A stretch of DNA of 64,000 bases from Tanytarsus gracilentus (lineage: Eukaryota > Arthropoda > Insecta > Diptera > Chironomidae). Both the position numbers and the translations under genes were made by a program. The stretch is taken from the NCBI GenBank assembly GCA_038502055.1, contig JAXRKN010000044.1, positions 6,828,501 to 6,892,500 on the forward strand, written 5' to 3'. Below, piece by piece: positions 25,483-37,443 of the stretch. A model generated the notes under the pieces. The model searched no databases. It was not told the origin of the DNA and saw only the letters and a program-made list of their open reading frames with translations. How positions within the stretch are numbered: the stretch's first letter is position 1; each line of letters opens with the position of its first letter.

Positions 25483-27402
25483 TTAATTGTTTAAAAGTAA
25501 GAAGTTATGAAAACTTACTTGTGTTAATGAGCATTTTTTTTTGACATTTTCATCGTCGCTAAACGCACATTCATTGATCATCAAGTTTTCCATGTCGTTT
25601 GCTTGAGTTACTCCTCTTACTTTGATGATGCTTTCAATTTTCAAATTCTTCGTCTTTGCTCCTTTCAAATTAAGCTCAGAAATGTGAACATTTAATATTT
25701 TCTGAAGTTGAGGAGTTCTGCCGATGTAGTAACGGATCTTATTGTTCGCGATCGGCTCGATATGATTTTTAACCACAGTTATTGCTTTGATTTTGATCTC
25801 TTCATCGCTCATATGGTGCATATTTTTAGTCGTCATGTCGAAACTCTTTTGTTGATGAGATAGACAGACTTGCATATTATATCGCAACGTGTGTGTGCAT
25901 GATCCATCACCAAATGCGCAGCGAATTTGCATATGCTTTGAAATTTTGTAACGATCGTTTTTTAGCTTCAACCAATGGACATTGCAGAAACCATCGCTGT
26001 GGTAAGTTTTATCACCGCAGTTTCCCCATTTGCAAATGCCATGTGTTGCTGGTGTTTTCGCATATTGTGGTTCATCATAATTAAGCATAAACTCAACTGC
26101 TTTATCCAACTCTTTGCTATCACTGTCATATTCTTGAATTTCCTCACAATCATCATCTTCTTCTTCATCAGTATCATCGACAAAATCAACCAAATACTGA
26201 GCCTCGGGAGGAGTAAATATTTCATCTTCATCATTGTTGCTGCTCTCGCTGTCACTGATCACAATAATTTCCTGTACACGACTAATTTCGACTTGCTCAA
26301 TACGAATGATTTCGGCGATATAAAAATTAAATTGTGATCCTCTAAGATAGATGTCAATGTCATTCAGTAAGCAATCAATTTCACAGTACGAGTAAAACTT
26401 GAAATTTGGATAGCCATCAACCACCAAATGATGACTTTCTCGGCGTAGAACAGTGATGTAATGTCCGTTACAACAAATGATAAAATTTTGACTCTGCTCA
26501 AGATGGTTTGATCGCACAATTTCGCTGAATTTATCGTTTGCATATCCCTCAAAATAGGTTTCGAGCACTGGCATCTCACCATATTTTTCAACATATCTTT
26601 CGACAGTTAACGCAGTCTGAAAACGAAGTTTTAGATTTTTAGCTGCATTCAGATCAATCTCGTTGCGAAAATCCTCAGTGTGGCGATCGAAAATTGATTT
26701 TAATTCAATAAATCCCTCGTCCATGCCCTGCCCAACTTCATGAGGTTCATGTGCAACTGCAAGGTAATCATGCTTCTTTTCAATTTTCAAATTTGCGATC
26801 GGCTCGACATGATTTTTAACGACAGTTATCGCTTTGATTCTCATCTCTTCAACGCTCATATGATGCACATTTTTAATCGTCATGTCAAAAGTTTTTTGTT
26901 GATGAGAGATACAGACTTGCATATTATATCGCAAAGTGTGAGTTACCAAATGCGCAGCGAATTTGCATATGCTTTGAAATTTTGTAGCGATCGTTTTTTA
27001 GCTTCAACCAATGAACATTGCAGAATCCATCGCTGAGTAAGTTTTATCACCGGAGTTTTCCCACTTACAAATGCCTTGCGTTGCTGGTGTTTTCGCATAT
27101 TGTGGTTCATCATTTGTCATCATAAGCTTAACCGCTTTATCCATCTCTTTGATTTCACTGTCCTCATATTCTTCCTCACAACATTCATCTTCTTCGTCAG
27201 ATTCACTCTCAATATCAATGAAATATTGAGCCTCGGGAGGAGTGAAAATTTCATAATCGTTAATGCTGCTCTCACTGCCACTGATCACAATTTCAGTAAA
27301 ACTTGAAATAAGGATAACCATCAACCACCAAATGATGACCGACTTGCCCAACTTCATTTGCAACTGCAAGTTTGTAAAATTTGCACCATCGCATTTCTGC
27401 AA
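25483..27402 (-). pseudogene. Decayed, internally duplicated gene with paired Cys/His motifs (family not recognised)
   Basis: Two homologous units lie in tandem: A (25748-26791) and B (26792-about 27392). Unit A stays open and encodes a middle segment with NFIICCNGHYITVLRR then HHLVVDGYPN, an acidic linker (SDSESSNNDEDEIFTPPEA), then two similar C-C-C-H motifs, CKWGNC...GFCNVHW and CAFGDGSC...QVCLSHQ. Unit B repeats the acidic linker and Cys/His part but lost about 430 bp of the middle segment. It also has a 1-nt loss near 27036 and an 11-nt loss near 26945, with a stop between them; together they restore frame. The long open frame 25483-26949 spans both units but has no ATG start (TTG only), so a normal protein is doubtful. 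A strong donor (CAA then GTAAGT) near 25520 suggests the 3' end was once spliced. The GHYITV...VVDG pattern could belong to a cysteine-protease-like fold; this is a guess. Confidence 0.6.
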
Positions 27403-27540
27403 ATTCCACAGTGCTTCAATAATACCATATATTTTAGTTAGACTTTTGATTCATTTTAATAAAAAAATATTGTTTATTCAACGCCACTAATTTGTTCGAG
27501 TTCTTCAATCATTTTATCAATCATGCTTCTTTTCATTTCG
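27393..27540. repeat. Direct repeat copy B: duplicate ABCF1 end beside the intact COMMD gene
   Basis: Starts with a second copy of the last ABCF1 codons (SANSTVLQ-stop versus SANAAVLQ-stop in copy A) and runs through the same 3' UTR into the true 3' end of the COMMD-like gene. The COMMD stop codon overlaps its AATAAA signal. Copies A and B lie 2,097 bp apart and flank the decayed Cys/His gene. Confidence 0.85.
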
Positions 27541-28012
27541 ACTGATAAAGTTTCTGAAGAATTTCTTTTATCACATTCAAAAATTAATGTTGCTTTAATT
27601 TCACGATTTGAGGCGAGAGACGAATTTCCAGTGATGAGTTTGAGGTCCCAATCGAATGATGTCACAATAGGTATTTGCTGGGAATTGTGAATTTTTAAGA
27701 GGTGCTTAGAAATTTTAGTTTTTCTGCTCTCAATTGCATCGAACACAAAATCTTGCATCTCTGGATTAAACTGAAAGTAATCGAGCATTTCCGCTTTTGT
27801 GACATGATTAGAGCAATACTGAGAAATTATGTTGGAAACATAATCTAGTTCAGTTGCTTTTAATTTTGGAATGTTTTCTTCTTTTTTGTAAATTCTGTCA
27901 ATAGCTGTATGGAGAATCTATTCAAATAAAACATTGTTAAAATATTTGTGACTGTTAACTCATACATTACTTTTAGTAACTCTTCTTCTTTGATATCTTT
28001 CATAAAATCCAT
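27474..28012 (-). CDS. COMM domain-containing protein, COMMD8-like
   Basis: COMMD proteins form the Commander complex that supports retromer-independent endosomal recycling and affects NF-kB/cullin regulation (family knowledge). Exons 27971-28012 (MDFMKDIKEEELLK) and 27474-27917 give 161 aa; human COMMD8 has 183. Residues 15-85 form the helical N-terminal part. The COMM domain follows, with the hallmark Trp in SFDWDLKLITGNSSL and the closing amphipathic helix VEMKRSMIDKMIEELEQI near the C-terminus. The FDW-x-V/L-KL phrase best fits COMMD8 among paralogues, but this rests on memory. The stop codon is shared with the AATAAA polyadenylation signal, and the gene is convergent with ABCF1; ancestrally the two stops lay about 60 bp apart, before the duplication described at 25296-27540. 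Confidence 0.8.
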
Positions 28013-29326
28013 TTTAAATAAATTTTATTTTTATTTTGTTTTTAAAAATAAACATTGAAATTTGCTATAAAAGTTTATAGCAAACTTAATTCAAATTCTT
28101 CTGCGATCGTTATTCGCTATAAACAAAAAAACAGTCAATTTAACTAAATTTTTTTTATTTACAGCTCTTAAAAATTCGCCCTCGAAGCTGTAAGAAATAT
28201 TTTAAAAAAATTAACAGCAAACTGAATCCTTCGAAAGCTTCGATTTTTTTTCAAAAAAATACGTTTAAAAAGTTGATCAAAATCCTGAAAAATTCTATAA
28301 AATTATGAAATAAAAAAATATATCTTTTTGGAGTTAAAAGTTGTTGAGTTTCCCTCCTTTATTTATTTTTAGTTTATAATCATAATTGGTCTTAAAATTC
28401 AACAATTAAGTATTGTTAGCCTTTTTTTTCTAAATAAAGTTATTAAACATTTTTTAAAAGTTGACAATTTTTTTAAAATTTGTCTACTCTGTGATCGACG
28501 CTAAAAGTTTTCATTATATTTTTTATGTTGTTCTTCCTCGGCATTTTGCATTAAAAAATGTTGATCTTTTTTTTTGTTCAATTAAAAAGTTGAAGCGCTT
28601 GAACTGACATGAGAATTTTCACGAGAAATATTATGCGAGATACAAAAAATACATGTTTGTGTGTGTTCACATTAAGTTGGCACTAATTCATATATTTCGG
28701 TGGATATATGAAAAAATTTAAGGTTAAATAGTAAAAAAGGGTTGTTTTTGTGGGGGGAGCAATTTAAGTTAAAGTAGTAATAAAAGTGACTTATCAAGTA
28801 TAAATAACTCAATATTTTGATGATTGCGAGAGAAATACCTTCCTAAGTAAATAAATTCATTACATGCACAATTAACAACAATTTTTTTTCATAACAGCAA
28901 AGCCACACACTCAATATTTTTTTTTTTGCGAATAAAATAAGTTTTTATAATTATTGATTAATATTTTTTTTGGGGATATTCTAAATAATTAATTAAGTGT
29001 TGCACTTATGTATGTTTAAAATTTTTTTTTTCTCATTGACCGGAAAGCAAACTATAACATAACATACGAGTCCACTAAATATTATTATTTTTTTTTTATA
29101 TTTTAAGATGCTGATAATTAAAAACTATGAAAAACAAAAGAAAATCTTTTCAAAATTCAACACGAAATAACTTTATTATAATTTTTAAATTGTTTAAATA
29201 AAAACGTTCATTTTTTAGCACTTTTGCAATTTTATACGAGTAGCTTTAAGAGATTAAAATAGTGTGTCATTTAGAAGAGCAAGAAAATATTTTTTTTATA
29301 AGAGTTGAAAGTCCTTACTCAAGTAT
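28013..29326. other. AT-rich spacer
   Basis: Lies upstream of the COMMD-like gene and downstream of the EF-hand gene. Very AT-rich with poly-T runs. No ORF, RNA gene or repeat family recognised. It must contain the COMMD promoter and the EF-hand 3' UTR. Confidence 0.5.
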
Positions 29327-32300
29327 TTATTCTTCGTCAGATGCGAATGGTCCGAACAAGAAGCATGCATTGTTAAATTCGGGGTTGCCCATGTACTCAG
29401 CATAGAGATCTTGGTAGCGTGGAAGGTTGAGTCCACCGATTTTCTTATCGTTGTCCTGCAGGAGAGAAAATGAAGTGATTTTTTTTAGTAAAATCCATCA
29501 TCATAATTTTATTTCTTATGTGTAGGGTTAAGCTGTAATTTGATTTACAGATTAGAAAAGAAGAAGTGAGAAAATGAAAATTTCTCACTCGACAGAAAAA
29601 TAAAATAAAATTTTCTTTTTCTCAAATCTTAAAATGCTAGTTTCTGTGTGACAAATCATCACTGCATAGCGACATAAAATTGTAAAATATTTTTTGAAAA
29701 TAATTAAATTTTATACGAATTTTAAAAATTAATAATTAAATTTTAAACGAATTTTAAAAAATAAATGCAAAATAAATTTTTATAAAATTTTCTTAAAAAA
29801 ACTCGAGAAAATTTATGTCTCAAATCTCATCATCATCTCATGATTCATGAATTACTCTTGAAAAATTAAGTGTTGTAAAAATCATCCTCATCTAAATTAT
29901 TTCATCAAAAACCCACAAACGTGTACAGATAAATTAACAAACACAAGCGCTCGTTGCACATTTTAATATTCACACAAAAAAAATCAAATTATTATTCAAG
30001 GGTTGAAAGTTTTTAAAACTTTGAAATAATTTTTATAATGAATAAAAAAAAGTTAAATAATGAGCAAACATTAAAATAATTTTTTTTAAATGCTTCAAGT
30101 GCACCCCAAAGAAAATAATTGCGATGAGAAGGAAAGGAGATATTAAGAAAGTTTACGAAGTAATTTACTCTCATGCGAGTTCACTCTCGTATTTCCATAT
30201 TTGTTGAGATTTGGGATTAATTTGCGGCAATAGAACAAATTTTACTTTTCGCATTTAATTAAATTTTCGATCCGCTCTCGAGTGGAAATGCGTGAACGCG
30301 AAATATTTAATAAAACTTTGCTCAATTTTGTACTCACATTCAACAGTGAATTGAAAGCATCATCGACGATCTTGATATTGTCAGTGGCAAGTCTTTGAAT
30401 TGCATTGTAACGGAACTCCTCGATTCCAATGACACCGTCACTGTTGATGTCCATGAGTCTAAAGTTGGAGTCGATGAAAGCTTTCATTGCCTGCAAAATA
30501 AAAATTATTTAAAATTAATTAGTATGAAAATTAATTAATATTTCTCCCTCTGCTTTTAATGAATCATTTTGTGCTCGCGATAATGAGTGTAACATGAACA
30601 ATATCTTGTGAGTTAAAATTAAAAAGCATTTTTCACCTTAAATTTTTCATAAAAAGTATATCCTGAAGTCTATAAACCTAGTACCATATAAGTAAAAACC
30701 AACAATCTCAGCGAGATGATTTATTGATCAACATAACATTAATTCTTCCATCATTTGTAATTTTGTTTTGCTTTTCATTATTTTAAAGATCAATAAATAA
30801 CGTGGGTGCATTTGTCTTTTGGGGTGACGTTTATGTTTCAACGTCATTCCAGCGCTCTCGTCGTCAAAAAAAAAAATTAGATTTGAGACTTTGGGGATTC
30901 GTGGCTATTGTGTCGAGTGGATTTGAATCATATTACGATGACCTCAAAAGAAAAAGGCGTCGATAAGAATTTCTCACTCTATTAAATGTGTCTAAATTTA
31001 AACGGCTATTGAACATTTCGTTCCACATCATAACGAACGACAAATTCTCGAAACTCAATCGTCGCTTTTGTAATTTAATCACCTTACAGTCATTTCTAAT
31101 TACCCAAATTATAACAATCACTTTACTTTTATAAAAATGTCTCATTTTTCATTATCTCATCTCGCCCATATAAAAGTTACGTGTTAACGCACATGATTTT
31201 TTCTTCTCACTTCGAGTATCCCAACAAAAACTATTTTTGCGGAAAAACTGGCTCGAGATTGATGTGATATTACGCGAATATATACAATTTAATCTGAGTG
31301 ACACTAAATCGCTTCGTTACGTGTTTAAAATTTATGTGAAGTGCCAAGATTTTTTTGCAGAAAAAAATTTCATTGTTTTACTATCGTTTTAAATTTTTGA
31401 AGAATTTTACAAAAAAAAAGTTAAATTTTTTAGCTCTCTAATTAAAATAGAAACTTCACTCAAGGTCTGTGGTTTGAAAATGTTGCTGGGTCACAAAAAG
31501 AAATAATTCAAGCATTTTGAATCACGACTTAAAGCCATCTTAAAGATTGAATTCCTGGAAGTGCTAAAAAAATTCACGTTGAATATCCCCAAGGGAATCG
31601 AGTGATTTATTGATATTTTACTCGCTTTGTGCACTTTTAATATGTTCTCGTAAATTTTATATTCATATGAGCTTCAATAATTTTTGTCAAAATGATAAAA
31701 TAATTTTAATTTAACGCATCAAAAATATTTAAATAACTATTTAAAATTGATTCGTTGATAATCCACAATTCTAACGGATATGTTGCAAACGTCAAAATGT
31801 CCATAAACATAAAAAATCTCATACTCACTTGTGGGAATTCTCCGTATTTCTTTCCGACACACGTTACTCGAACTGCCTCCTGCATAATAAAAAACAATTA
31901 GACTCAAAAATTTTAAGCTCATGCGAAATTCTTGCCTTGAATTCTTCACTGGAGATTTTTCCATCCTAGAGAGAGAAAAAAATTATTTTTGTAATGTTCA
32001 CTTTAACATCCTTGTTAATTAAAAATAAAGTTTGAGTTTTTCTTTTCATTTTCAGGGAAAAACTGCGAGGTAAAGTAGTGACAAAAATTTAATTCAGAGA
32101 TTTAAAAAATTCAAATTGTGCTTTCAAAGCTCAACTTTTTTTCGAGATTTTTCTGATGAATTAAATTTAAATAGCAAGCTTGCTTTAGTTGCTTGAAAAT
32201 ATGAGAAAACGTTAATAGATTTTAAAGTATGCATGGGACCTAAAATGCCTGCCACAATTATTCTTTTTACTTTTAATTCTGACGAAAAAAGGTAAAAAGA

Positions 32301-33878
32301 CATTTTCGAGTGATTTTTCGTTCCCTCGTGTGCAAAAAATTTTTTCCTTCAATGTAATTTCAAGAATTATTCTCAGTAAATGGACTTGCAAAATAAAATA
32401 AAAATCTTCAAAAAGTTCTTTTTTGCTTACCCGATCGAAATCAGCAAGTTCGGACAATTCCTCCCAAAGATTTCTCATCACTTTCTGGTATTCGGCTAAT
32501 CGTACTTCGCTGCAGTCACCCTTGCCCTCGATGACTGTTGCTCTTAAAGCTGTGAATAATTTAATTTAAAAATTTAATCTCATTCTCCGCTGATTTTTAT
32601 TTATCCAATCATACCCATGCAATCGAAATCCTTTTGATCGAGAAATCCATTGTTATCGATATCTATTTAGCATGTGAAGAAAGAGATAAAAAGAGCTTTT
32701 ATTATATACGAGCGTATAAATTCTTTTAAACTCTGATGAATAATTGAAGAGAATTTCATGGAATTGAAAAAATAACCTCAAGTTATTAAAATGCAACATT
32801 GCAAAAATAAAAAGGGAAAATTGTAGAGGTTAACAGTAGAGACTGAGTGGAAATGACATTCTCAAAGATGAAGTCCCACTTTTAATTGCTTTTTAATGAT
32901 TTAATAAAAATTAATTAATTTTATTTAATTATTTTGCTAAGTAAATCACCCATACTTGAAGTGTAATTAAAAGTTAGATAAATTTCATTTGATTTTCTCT
33001 CATTTCATTTAAAAATAAAAATAGCAACATTTTATGCCAACTATTATAAAAATGTAAAGTCTTGAAAATTTCTTTTTTAGCTAGGGGCAAAGTAAAAAAA
33101 GGAGCACCGAACAACACCTAATTATTTTCCGTCAATCAAAGTTAATAACGGGATGATGAAAATTTGTTCTTTGTTAATTAACAAAAGGTGCTGTTCAATT
33201 TTTTTTGGTGTAGGATTTTTCTGGTAATGAAATTAAGCTTGTTCAGAAATTTTTGAGGTTATTCGAGACTTTAAGGCTATTAAAAGTATTTTCAATGATA
33301 GAAAAATTAAAATTTTGAGAAAGGTTTGACGTGATGAAAAATTCCAAGAGTGAGGTTTAGAAAAATCAATTGAAATTTAATAATTTAAAGATTTAGAAAA
33401 ATTTATTTTTAGAGCAAAATAATTAATGATCACATTTTCACGGTTGTAAAATTACAATTTTCTAAAAAATTTAAATTTTTAAACCATTTTTCAGTCTCGG
33501 CTGTACTTATAACATACAATTGTAACAGCACGATGCTAAGTTTGGAAAAGTTGCATAGAGAGGATGAAAAGAAAGCGGCTCGTAAACAAAAGGTTCACAT
33601 TTCGCTCTATGAAAATTTAAGCACTTCTCGTGTGTAAATACAAATATGCCATGTTCGCCATTTAGATAAATCTTTCATATTTACACACAATAAAAACTAT
33701 GAAAATTATTGTGTATGAGATATTTTCACAAATTCGTTGACACACAGAAAATATTCAATTGGCACTCACCGTACATAAGACGAACGATAAATTCTATTCT
33801 CTTATCCCATGTGTAATTCTTTTGATTCATCGACATATTTGACTGAGTCGCATTGGTAGGGTAAAAATTAATAGACAT
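29327..33878 (-). CDS. Sarcoplasmic calcium-binding protein / calexcitin family EF-hand protein
   Basis: Cytosolic calcium buffer/sensor of muscle and neurons. Seven exons: 33770-33878, 32615-32662, 32431-32549, 31936-31965, 31829-31879, 30338-30490 and 29327-29455 (639 nt, 212 aa). Three canonical EF loops: DIDNNGFLDQKD (37-48), DFDRDGKISSEE (89-100) and DINSDGVIGIEE (133-144). The fourth is degenerate (NDNDKKIGGLNLPRY), as in this family, and the C-terminus carries the family phrase LFGPF. Length is slightly above the usual 185-200 because of a 30-residue N-terminal tail. The EF2 loop is split across exons, with the second part on a 30-nt microexon (31936-31965) whose downstream intron starts GC (AAG then GCAAGA), a known minor donor class. 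Placement within calexcitin versus SCP is not certain. Confidence 0.9.
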
Positions 33879-36800
33879 TTTGATTATTTTTTAATTATTT
33901 CCTTTACGACTTTTAAACCAACAACAAAAATATTATTTTCCACCAATTAAATTAATTTTGATGAGCTATAAAAATGATTAATAAAAATTGAAAAAAAAAT
34001 GAATTAAGAGCCAATTGAATCGAATTACAAAATTTTTTCAAAAATTCTTTCTTCGAAATTAAAACTTTTAAAATTTACTTTGAGATAATTTTATGGCACA
34101 CGACACTACTAAAAATTTCTATGCTGGGCACTACAAAAACTGTACTAGGACTCTTCCACTTGCTTCTTCGCACCACAACGAACCATAAAATACTAAATGC
34201 TAGTAGCGTGCTTGAATTTGAATTTTGCCAACTAAAAATGAAATCGTCATGCTGAGCGCTTTTTCTCTCTCGAAAGGATTTTTTTTTCACATGTTATCAG
34301 ATGAAAATTTTCTTCTCTCTCATGTTTTTTACTCTCACTCACTCTCTCTTCGCGATAGTTGCGTGAACAATAACGATTAAGTCGAAAATTTCCTCTATTG
34401 TGTCTACTGCCTCCTTCATACTATAAAAAGAAATCTTGCTAAAATTTCAAATTGCCAAAAATTAGGAAATTTATTTTTTTGTTAAAATAATGATCGTTGC
34501 ATGTATCGAGATTATGGTCGATGATTATTCGCCAACATTGTAATTGGATGCTAATTAGAGTTTGATAATTAAGTTAGATTATTTTTGGAATCTTTAACCT
34601 GAATTTTTGGTTGAAAAAATCACAAGATAATTTTTAAATCAATTGATTTAATGAAATTTGAGCAATTAAAAAATTAAACTTTTTTAACTAATTTAAATAT
34701 AATTTAATCAAAATGTCTCTTCGATCTTTAATTACTGTACAAATCATTTAATCACTCGAGTGTTATCTTTCGTCTTAAATTCAAGTTTTTCTCGCTAATA
34801 TTTTTTATTCCGAGGCAAACACGAAAATTGACCCAGCAAAATTCATCTCTTTAAATAAAAAGATATTTTTTCATACAACAATGTGAAATCTTTTTCTCAT
34901 TCTTACACTTGGTGCTTTTATTTTTAATTAATTAAAAAAAAGTGTTAGGAAAATAAAAATATTTTTCCTTACGGCTAAAAATAATTTTCATCTACATGGT
35001 GATTGTTTGTCGGCGGCGACAGTTAGCGATTTAGTGTAATTTTAACTAATTTTGCATGCAACATTTTTTCCTCTCACTTCAAGTTGATACCTGTTGATTG
35101 TTGCATGGCGTGGAAAATTCTCAGTTTTTTCTCTCTCTCACGAACATAAAAATATTTATGCTCTCAAGAAATTTAAATCGGAAGTCTAATTTTTAATGGG
35201 AAAATTCAAATAGATCAAGGTTGGATTAAATTCGTGGTCGTCCCATAAATTTCTAGAAATTTATTTCATTTTCACGATTTTTCCATGAGTGAGCAGCTGA
35301 AAAAATTTCCCCTCCAGCGTTGACCTCAACACCCTCCATCTTCGCTTCGCTGACGACGATGACAGCGATTTCAGCAAAAAATTATAAGGAAAATTTTATA
35401 ACGCAAGCGTAAATCATTTTAGATGTTAATGACTTAATACTTTCTTCATAGATTTAATTATTGCAACACATCATTTTCATAAATGAGAGAGAAAAAATTA
35501 TTATGAATCCATTAATCAGCCACATCGTCATCAACATAGGGACTTTAGCATCTTCTTCATAATTTTCTTCTTCTTATTACAGGCGGTTAGCAACTATTTA
35601 ATGGGACTTAATAAAAAAAATTATGTGGGGTGATATCAAAAGTAATAAACTAGAGGAGTGACATCCAATAGTCGTAGATTGAAATTTTTTAGAATTTAAT
35701 TTGATTTTAGGGCAATTGTAAGTTTTTTCTGATTCTAATTAGTGTCAATTTTTAATTGCATTTAAAATTTTAATATCTTCAAAAGCATTTAAATACGTCT
35801 TCAAGCTTTATAAAATATCAAAATTGCAACAAAATTTTTAACGGATTTTTCTTTTTTAAATTTTAAATGATCAGTTAATTTTAAAAATTTAGACTTTTCT
35901 CTCTCATTCGTCCACCCCATCAAAAATCATAAATTTATGCGAACATAAACAAACAAGCATATTAATAATGCTGAATAAAAGCATAATGCGGAATAAAGTT
36001 GTTTTTTTTTTCGAAGAGAGCATTGATGAATTGGAGGTTTGGAAAAAGAAAAAAATTAGAGCAAAACTTCCATCCCTCTCGAGGACCGTGTAGAGCCAAA
36101 ATTGATATCATTAACAGGGAAAAGCAGAGAAAAAGTTTATCCTTGTGGTGCATAGAGTGTGCATTAGAAATTCTTTGAATAACCGCCAAATAAAAATCGT
36201 ATCATGCGGAAATCTTTTGCTAAAATGCAATTTTTATAGAAGAAAACACTTTTTGCACCATGAAAATGATGAAAATGAAACAATGAAAAGATGCAATGTG
36301 AGAAAGAAAAACTTTTGAAAACTCTTTTGGCCTTTGTCGACGAATAAAAATGCAATAAATCTGTCTTGGTCTAATATTTTTTTTCGAGACTCAAACATGA
36401 GTGAGAGATCTCTCGTTCATGATCGCTCTCCTTGCAGCTAAGTGTGAGTCAGCTGAAAATGATGGGAAAAAATGAGCAATGTGCCAAAGGATAAATTTTA
36501 AATGTTTGTTGAATAAGTTTGAAGAAAATTATTAACCTTATTTTTATTGTGCTGGAAAATTCATGAATTAAACTCGAATTTCTTGAAATAATTCAAGATG
36601 AGATTTAAAAAATATTTGAAAGCAATTAGTGAAATTATTTCAGTGAATTTTCATCAAGTTTTGTTATTTCAAAAAAAGACCTCGAAAGTGCAAAAATTTT
36701 CAAGTTAAATTTCAGCTCCGCTTTTACATGCGCAAATTATATCCCTGAGCATGGCATTTTTGATGATGATGAAGTTTAACGGAGCATCTATCGTGTTAAT

Positions 36801-37443
36801 TGTCGTTATTTGAGCTCTCCCGCCGCCACAACTGTACAAAATTAGTCGCTATTTTGATGAAACAAGAAAAAAATGAAGTGATAGACGAAAAAGTAAAAAG
36901 AAGAAAAGAAAACTTCACATAGTTTTCTTTATATTTTTTAGTGGTTACTGCTGTCGGCAGCTGCTTACACTTGTGAACACTTTCTAAGAAATTCCTTTGA
37001 ATTTTTTTCGATAGAAAAATTATGTAGCTACCGGGATGAAAATTGAATTTGAGAATTGTAACAAAATTATAATTTCCAAGAATTACAAACCCTAGCAGAC
37101 AAAAATCACGTTTTTCATGAAATTTGCATGCAAATCTTTAAACAATTTCATGATTTGCTTGCAATTTGTCTATTAGGGAAATGTTTCATTTTTCAGTGTT
37201 CTAAATTTTGAGATTTTAATGCTCAGAATTTTATTACAACATCGAAGAAATCTTTAGATTAAAACAATTCAATATCAGCCTTTGTAACTCAATAGCAATG
37301 TTTATTTTGGAAATAATAAAAAATTACATGCACTTAAAAATCACCCGAAAAAAAGTATTTTCATTAATACTTATGTTTAAAACGTAAAATTATTAACAAC
37401 TTTTCAAGTCTTGATGTGAACAAAAAAAAATTCTCGGAATGAT
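33879..37443. other. Spacer upstream of the EF-hand gene, downstream of PEX13
   Basis: No convincing coding exon. A cluster of CTCTCTC/CTCACTC (GAGA-type) motifs at about 34260-34350 sits a few hundred bases upstream of the EF-hand start and may mark its promoter. A foldback at 37090-37178 is listed separately. The remaining sequence is AT-rich; minus-strand ORFs at 35962-36189 and 36164-36355 show no domain. Confidence 0.45.
37090..37178. repeat. 89-bp foldback (small MITE or hairpin)
   Basis: The arms start CCCTAGCAGACAAA and end TTTGTCTATTAGGG, matching at 12 of 14 positions when inverted. After an unmatched 12-nt stretch of equal length on each side, CATGAAATT pairs with AATTTCATG. The central part is AT-rich. 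The shape fits a tiny inverted-repeat element; a structured transcript is possible but unsupported. Confidence 0.5.

Noticed and set aside
25483..26949. 488-codon ORF as an ordinary intact gene
   Set aside because: It starts with TTG, crosses a duplication boundary and has a decayed second half upstream; treated as pseudogene.
35962..36355. Two minus-strand ORFs of 63-75 codons
   Set aside because: No domain, no splice context linking them to a start or stop of a family member.
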